Positions 4,665 through 6,020 of a stretch of DNA of 6,020 bases are shown here, piece after piece. The stretch is from NCBI GenBank assembly GCA_023432305.1, contig JAEYUT010000373.1:1-6020 (forward strand), in the 5' to 3' direction. Every line of letters starts with the position of its first letter. Position 1 is the stretch's first letter. A model generated the notes under the pieces. It had not been told where the DNA came from and did no database searches. It worked only from the letters and a program-made list of their open reading frames with translations. The position numbers and the translations under genes were made by a program. The DNA is from Actinomycetes bacterium (GTDB taxonomy: Bacteria > Actinomycetota > Actinomycetes > Actinomycetales > Microbacteriaceae).

Positions 4665-5572
4665 TCCACGCCCAGAACCTGTCCAAACGGTACGGCGCTC
4701 GGCTCGCCGTCGATGACGTGAGCTTCACCGTCCAGCCCGGTCGCGTGACCGGCTTCCTCGGCCCGAACGGGGCCGGCAAATCCACCACCATGCGCATGAT
4801 CGTCGGACTCGACCGCCCGAGCGCGGGATCCGTCACCGTCAACGGCCGCAGCTACGCCGAGCTCGAGGCCCCCCTCCACGAGGTCGGCGTGCTCCTCGAC
4901 GCGAAGGCTGTGCACCCGGGGCGCTCCGCGCGCGGCCACCTGCGCGCGCTCGCGGCGACCCACGGCATCTCGAACGCGCGCGTCGACGAGGTCATCGGCC
5001 TCACGGGGCTCGATGCCGTCGCCGGCAAGCGCGTGAAGGGCTTCTCCCTCGGCATGGGCCAGCGTCTCGGCATCGCCGCCGCGCTCCTCGGCGACCCGGC
5101 GACTCTCATCCTCGATGAGCCGGTCAACGGGCTCGACCCCGAGGGCGTCATCTGGGTGCGCCGCCTCGCCCGCCACCTCGCCTCCGAGGGGCGCACCGTG
5201 TTCCTGTCCAGCCACCTCATGAGCGAGATGGCGCAGACGGCGGACCACATCATCGTGCTGGGACGCGGCCGCGTGATCGCCGACGCCCCCGTCGCCGAGA
5301 TCGTCGCGTCCGCCGCCGGACAGCGGGCCGTGCGCGTGCGCACCCCGCAGGCTGAGCAGCTCATCGCCGCGGTGACCGCCGAAGGCGCCACCGCCGCACC
5401 CGATGCGAGCGGGCTGCTCGTCACCGGTCTCGCATCCGAGCGCATCGGCGAGCTCGCCGCCCACGGCGGCATCGTGCTGCACGAGCTCGCGCCCGTCGCG
5501 GGCTCCCTCGAAGACGCCTACCTCGCCCTCACCCAGGACGAGGTCGAATACCACGCGGGAGGTGCGGCATGA
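4661..5572 (+). CDS. ABC transporter ATP-binding protein, ABC-2/drug-export type (303 aa)
   Basis: The nucleotide-binding subunit of an ABC exporter of the CcmA/BcrA/DrrA type, which hydrolyses ATP at the inner face of the membrane to drive export by the permease encoded next. Visible motifs are Walker A GPNGAGKST (34-42), an atypical signature SLGMGQR (129-135), Walker B LILDEP with catalytic Glu153, the D-loop region NGLDP (156-160) and the H-loop SSHLMSEM with His185. The Q-loop position is unusual: GVLLDAKAVHPGRSA (76-90) has no glutamine, a variant I associate with this actinobacterial subfamily. About 85 residues after the ATPase core form an accessory C-terminal domain common in these proteins. 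ATG 4661 is chosen because the fold starts immediately (MIHAQNLSKRYG), GGAG lies 8 nt upstream and the short ORF ends on it. The substrate cannot be deduced; lipids, peptides and antibiotics are all possible. Confidence 0.95.
   Translation: MIHAQNLSKRYGARLAVDDVSFTVQPGRVTGFLGPNGAGKSTTMRMIVGLDRPSAGSVTVNGRSYAELEAPLHEVGVLLDAKAVHPGRSARGHLRALAATHGISNARVDEVIGLTGLDAVAGKRVKGFSLGMGQRLGIAAALLGDPATLILDEPVNGLDPEGVIWVRRLARHLASEGRTVFLSSHLMSEMAQTADHIIVLGRGRVIADAPVAEIVASAAGQRAVRVRTPQAEQLIAAVTAEGATAAPDASGLLVTGLASERIGELAAHGGIVLHELAPVAGSLEDAYLALTQDEVEYHAGGAA
5557..5563 (+). promoter_or_regulatory. Strong ribosome binding site of the ABC permease gene
   Basis: GGGAGGT lies inside the end of the ATPase gene, 5 nt before the ATG at 5569. 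It is the best Shine-Dalgarno match in the window and fixes the permease start, whose ATG overlaps the ATPase stop as ATGA. Confidence 0.75.
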
Positions 5573-6020
5573 CCGCGACCATCGAACGAACCCGACCCAC
5601 GACGCGCCTGACCTCGGGCGGCATCATCCGCTCCGAGTGGGTCAAGCTCGTGACGCTGCGCTCCACCTGGTGGTGCCTCGGCCTCATCGCGCTCATGACG
5701 GCGGGTGTGCCCGTGCTCATCTCCCTCGTGCTCGGCATCGAGGGCGCAGGCGATGCCTCCGTCGACTTCGGCTCATACAACTGGACGCTCGCGAACACGA
5801 TCGTCGTCGGGTTCACGGTGCTCATCGCGGCGGTGCTCGGCTGCCTCGTCATCACCGGCGAGTACGGCACGGGCATGATCCGCTCGAGCCTTGCGGCCGC
5901 CCCCGGCCGCATCTCGACGGTGCTGGCGAAGGCGCTCGTGATCGGTCTCACGGTCTTCGTCGTCGGCGCTCTCGCGCTCGTGGTCGGCGCGCTGCTGAGC
6001 GGCGCGCTGCTCTCCAGCGG
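5569..6020 (+). CDS. ABC-2 type transporter permease, N-terminal part (runs off right edge)
   Basis: The membrane subunit of the exporter, with 150 residues visible. After a short cytoplasmic N-terminus containing SEWVKLVTLRSTWW (22-35), which is typical of the family, come hydrophobic segments at about 36-56, 75-95 and 118-148. Between the second and third lies ITGEYGTGMIRSSLAAAPGR (95-114), the characteristic cytoplasmic stretch of ABC-2 permeases that contacts the ATPase. The family usually has six membrane helices in about 250-280 residues, so roughly half the protein is missing. The start is fixed by GGGAGGT and by the ATGA overlap with the ATPase gene, which indicates coupled translation and matched production of the two subunits. 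Confidence 0.93.
   Translation, partial: MTATIERTRPTTRLTSGGIIRSEWVKLVTLRSTWWCLGLIALMTAGVPVLISLVLGIEGAGDASVDFGSYNWTLANTIVVGFTVLIAAVLGCLVITGEYGTGMIRSSLAAAPGRISTVLAKALVIGLTVFVVGALALVVGALLSGALLSS

Noticed and set aside
1798..4716. Long plus-strand open frames (1798-3216 and 3313-4716) in another phase
   Set aside because: Their products are Arg/Pro/Ala-rich without domains and they overlap the helicase-associated and XPB genes completely. They are frame shadows in GC-rich DNA.
929..5554. A 1541-residue open frame on the minus strand, antisense to the helicase-associated, XPB and ABC ATPase genes
   Set aside because: It is the complementary frame of genes with G or C at nearly every third position, which removes stop codons. 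Its translation is rich in Glu, Gly, Arg, Val and Leu with no recognisable domain, whereas the plus-strand genes have clear motifs.
1..6020. Mobile element, defence island, CRISPR or RNA gene
   Set aside because: No transposase, recombinase, nuclease, direct-repeat array, terminal inverted repeats or tRNA-like sequence was seen. The XPB pair resembles conserved chromosomal genes more than a defence system.

Overview
The window is high-GC DNA with dense, short-spaced genes, strong GC bias at third codon positions, GTG starts and several promoter-to-start arrangements typical of leaderless mRNAs. Together with the gene set (a DUF3027 protein, an extended cold-shock protein, a helicase-associated protein and a bacterial XPB helicase), this points to an actinobacterium, most likely of the family Microbacteriaceae. 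That assignment rests on recalled family knowledge and was not searched. The region looks like ordinary chromosome: I see no transposase, integrase, tRNA, rRNA, CRISPR array or phage gene.

Left arm (1-657, minus strand): a two-gene unit in which an extended cold-shock protein (126 aa) is followed after 2 nt by a DUF3027 protein that runs off the left edge. A 54-bp divergent promoter region (658-711) separates it from the plus-strand genes.

Centre (712-4546, plus strand): a small two-helix membrane protein (87 aa) overlaps by 14 bp a 622-aa XPB/Ssl2-like helicase-associated protein. After 51 bp comes a complete 554-aa XPB-type DNA helicase with its own apparent leaderless promoter. The 622-aa protein and the N-terminus of XPB carry the same kind of domain, so the two probably work together in DNA repair or remodelling. 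The pair is also adjacent in Mycobacterium tuberculosis (Rv0862c-Rv0861c, from memory). A strong 10-bp hairpin directly after the XPB stop codon probably ends this unit.

Right arm (4661-6020, plus strand): an ABC-2 type export system, with an ATPase (303 aa) and, overlapping it by 4 bp, a membrane permease that runs off the right edge. Its promoter seems to fire onto a five-codon ORF (MEFPT) whose stop codon overlaps the ATPase start.

Nothing here is a clear, wholly new system. The best leads are the micro-ORF in front of the ABC operon, the shared domain in the helicase pair with its uncharacterised small membrane partner, and the palindrome just upstream of the XPB promoter.
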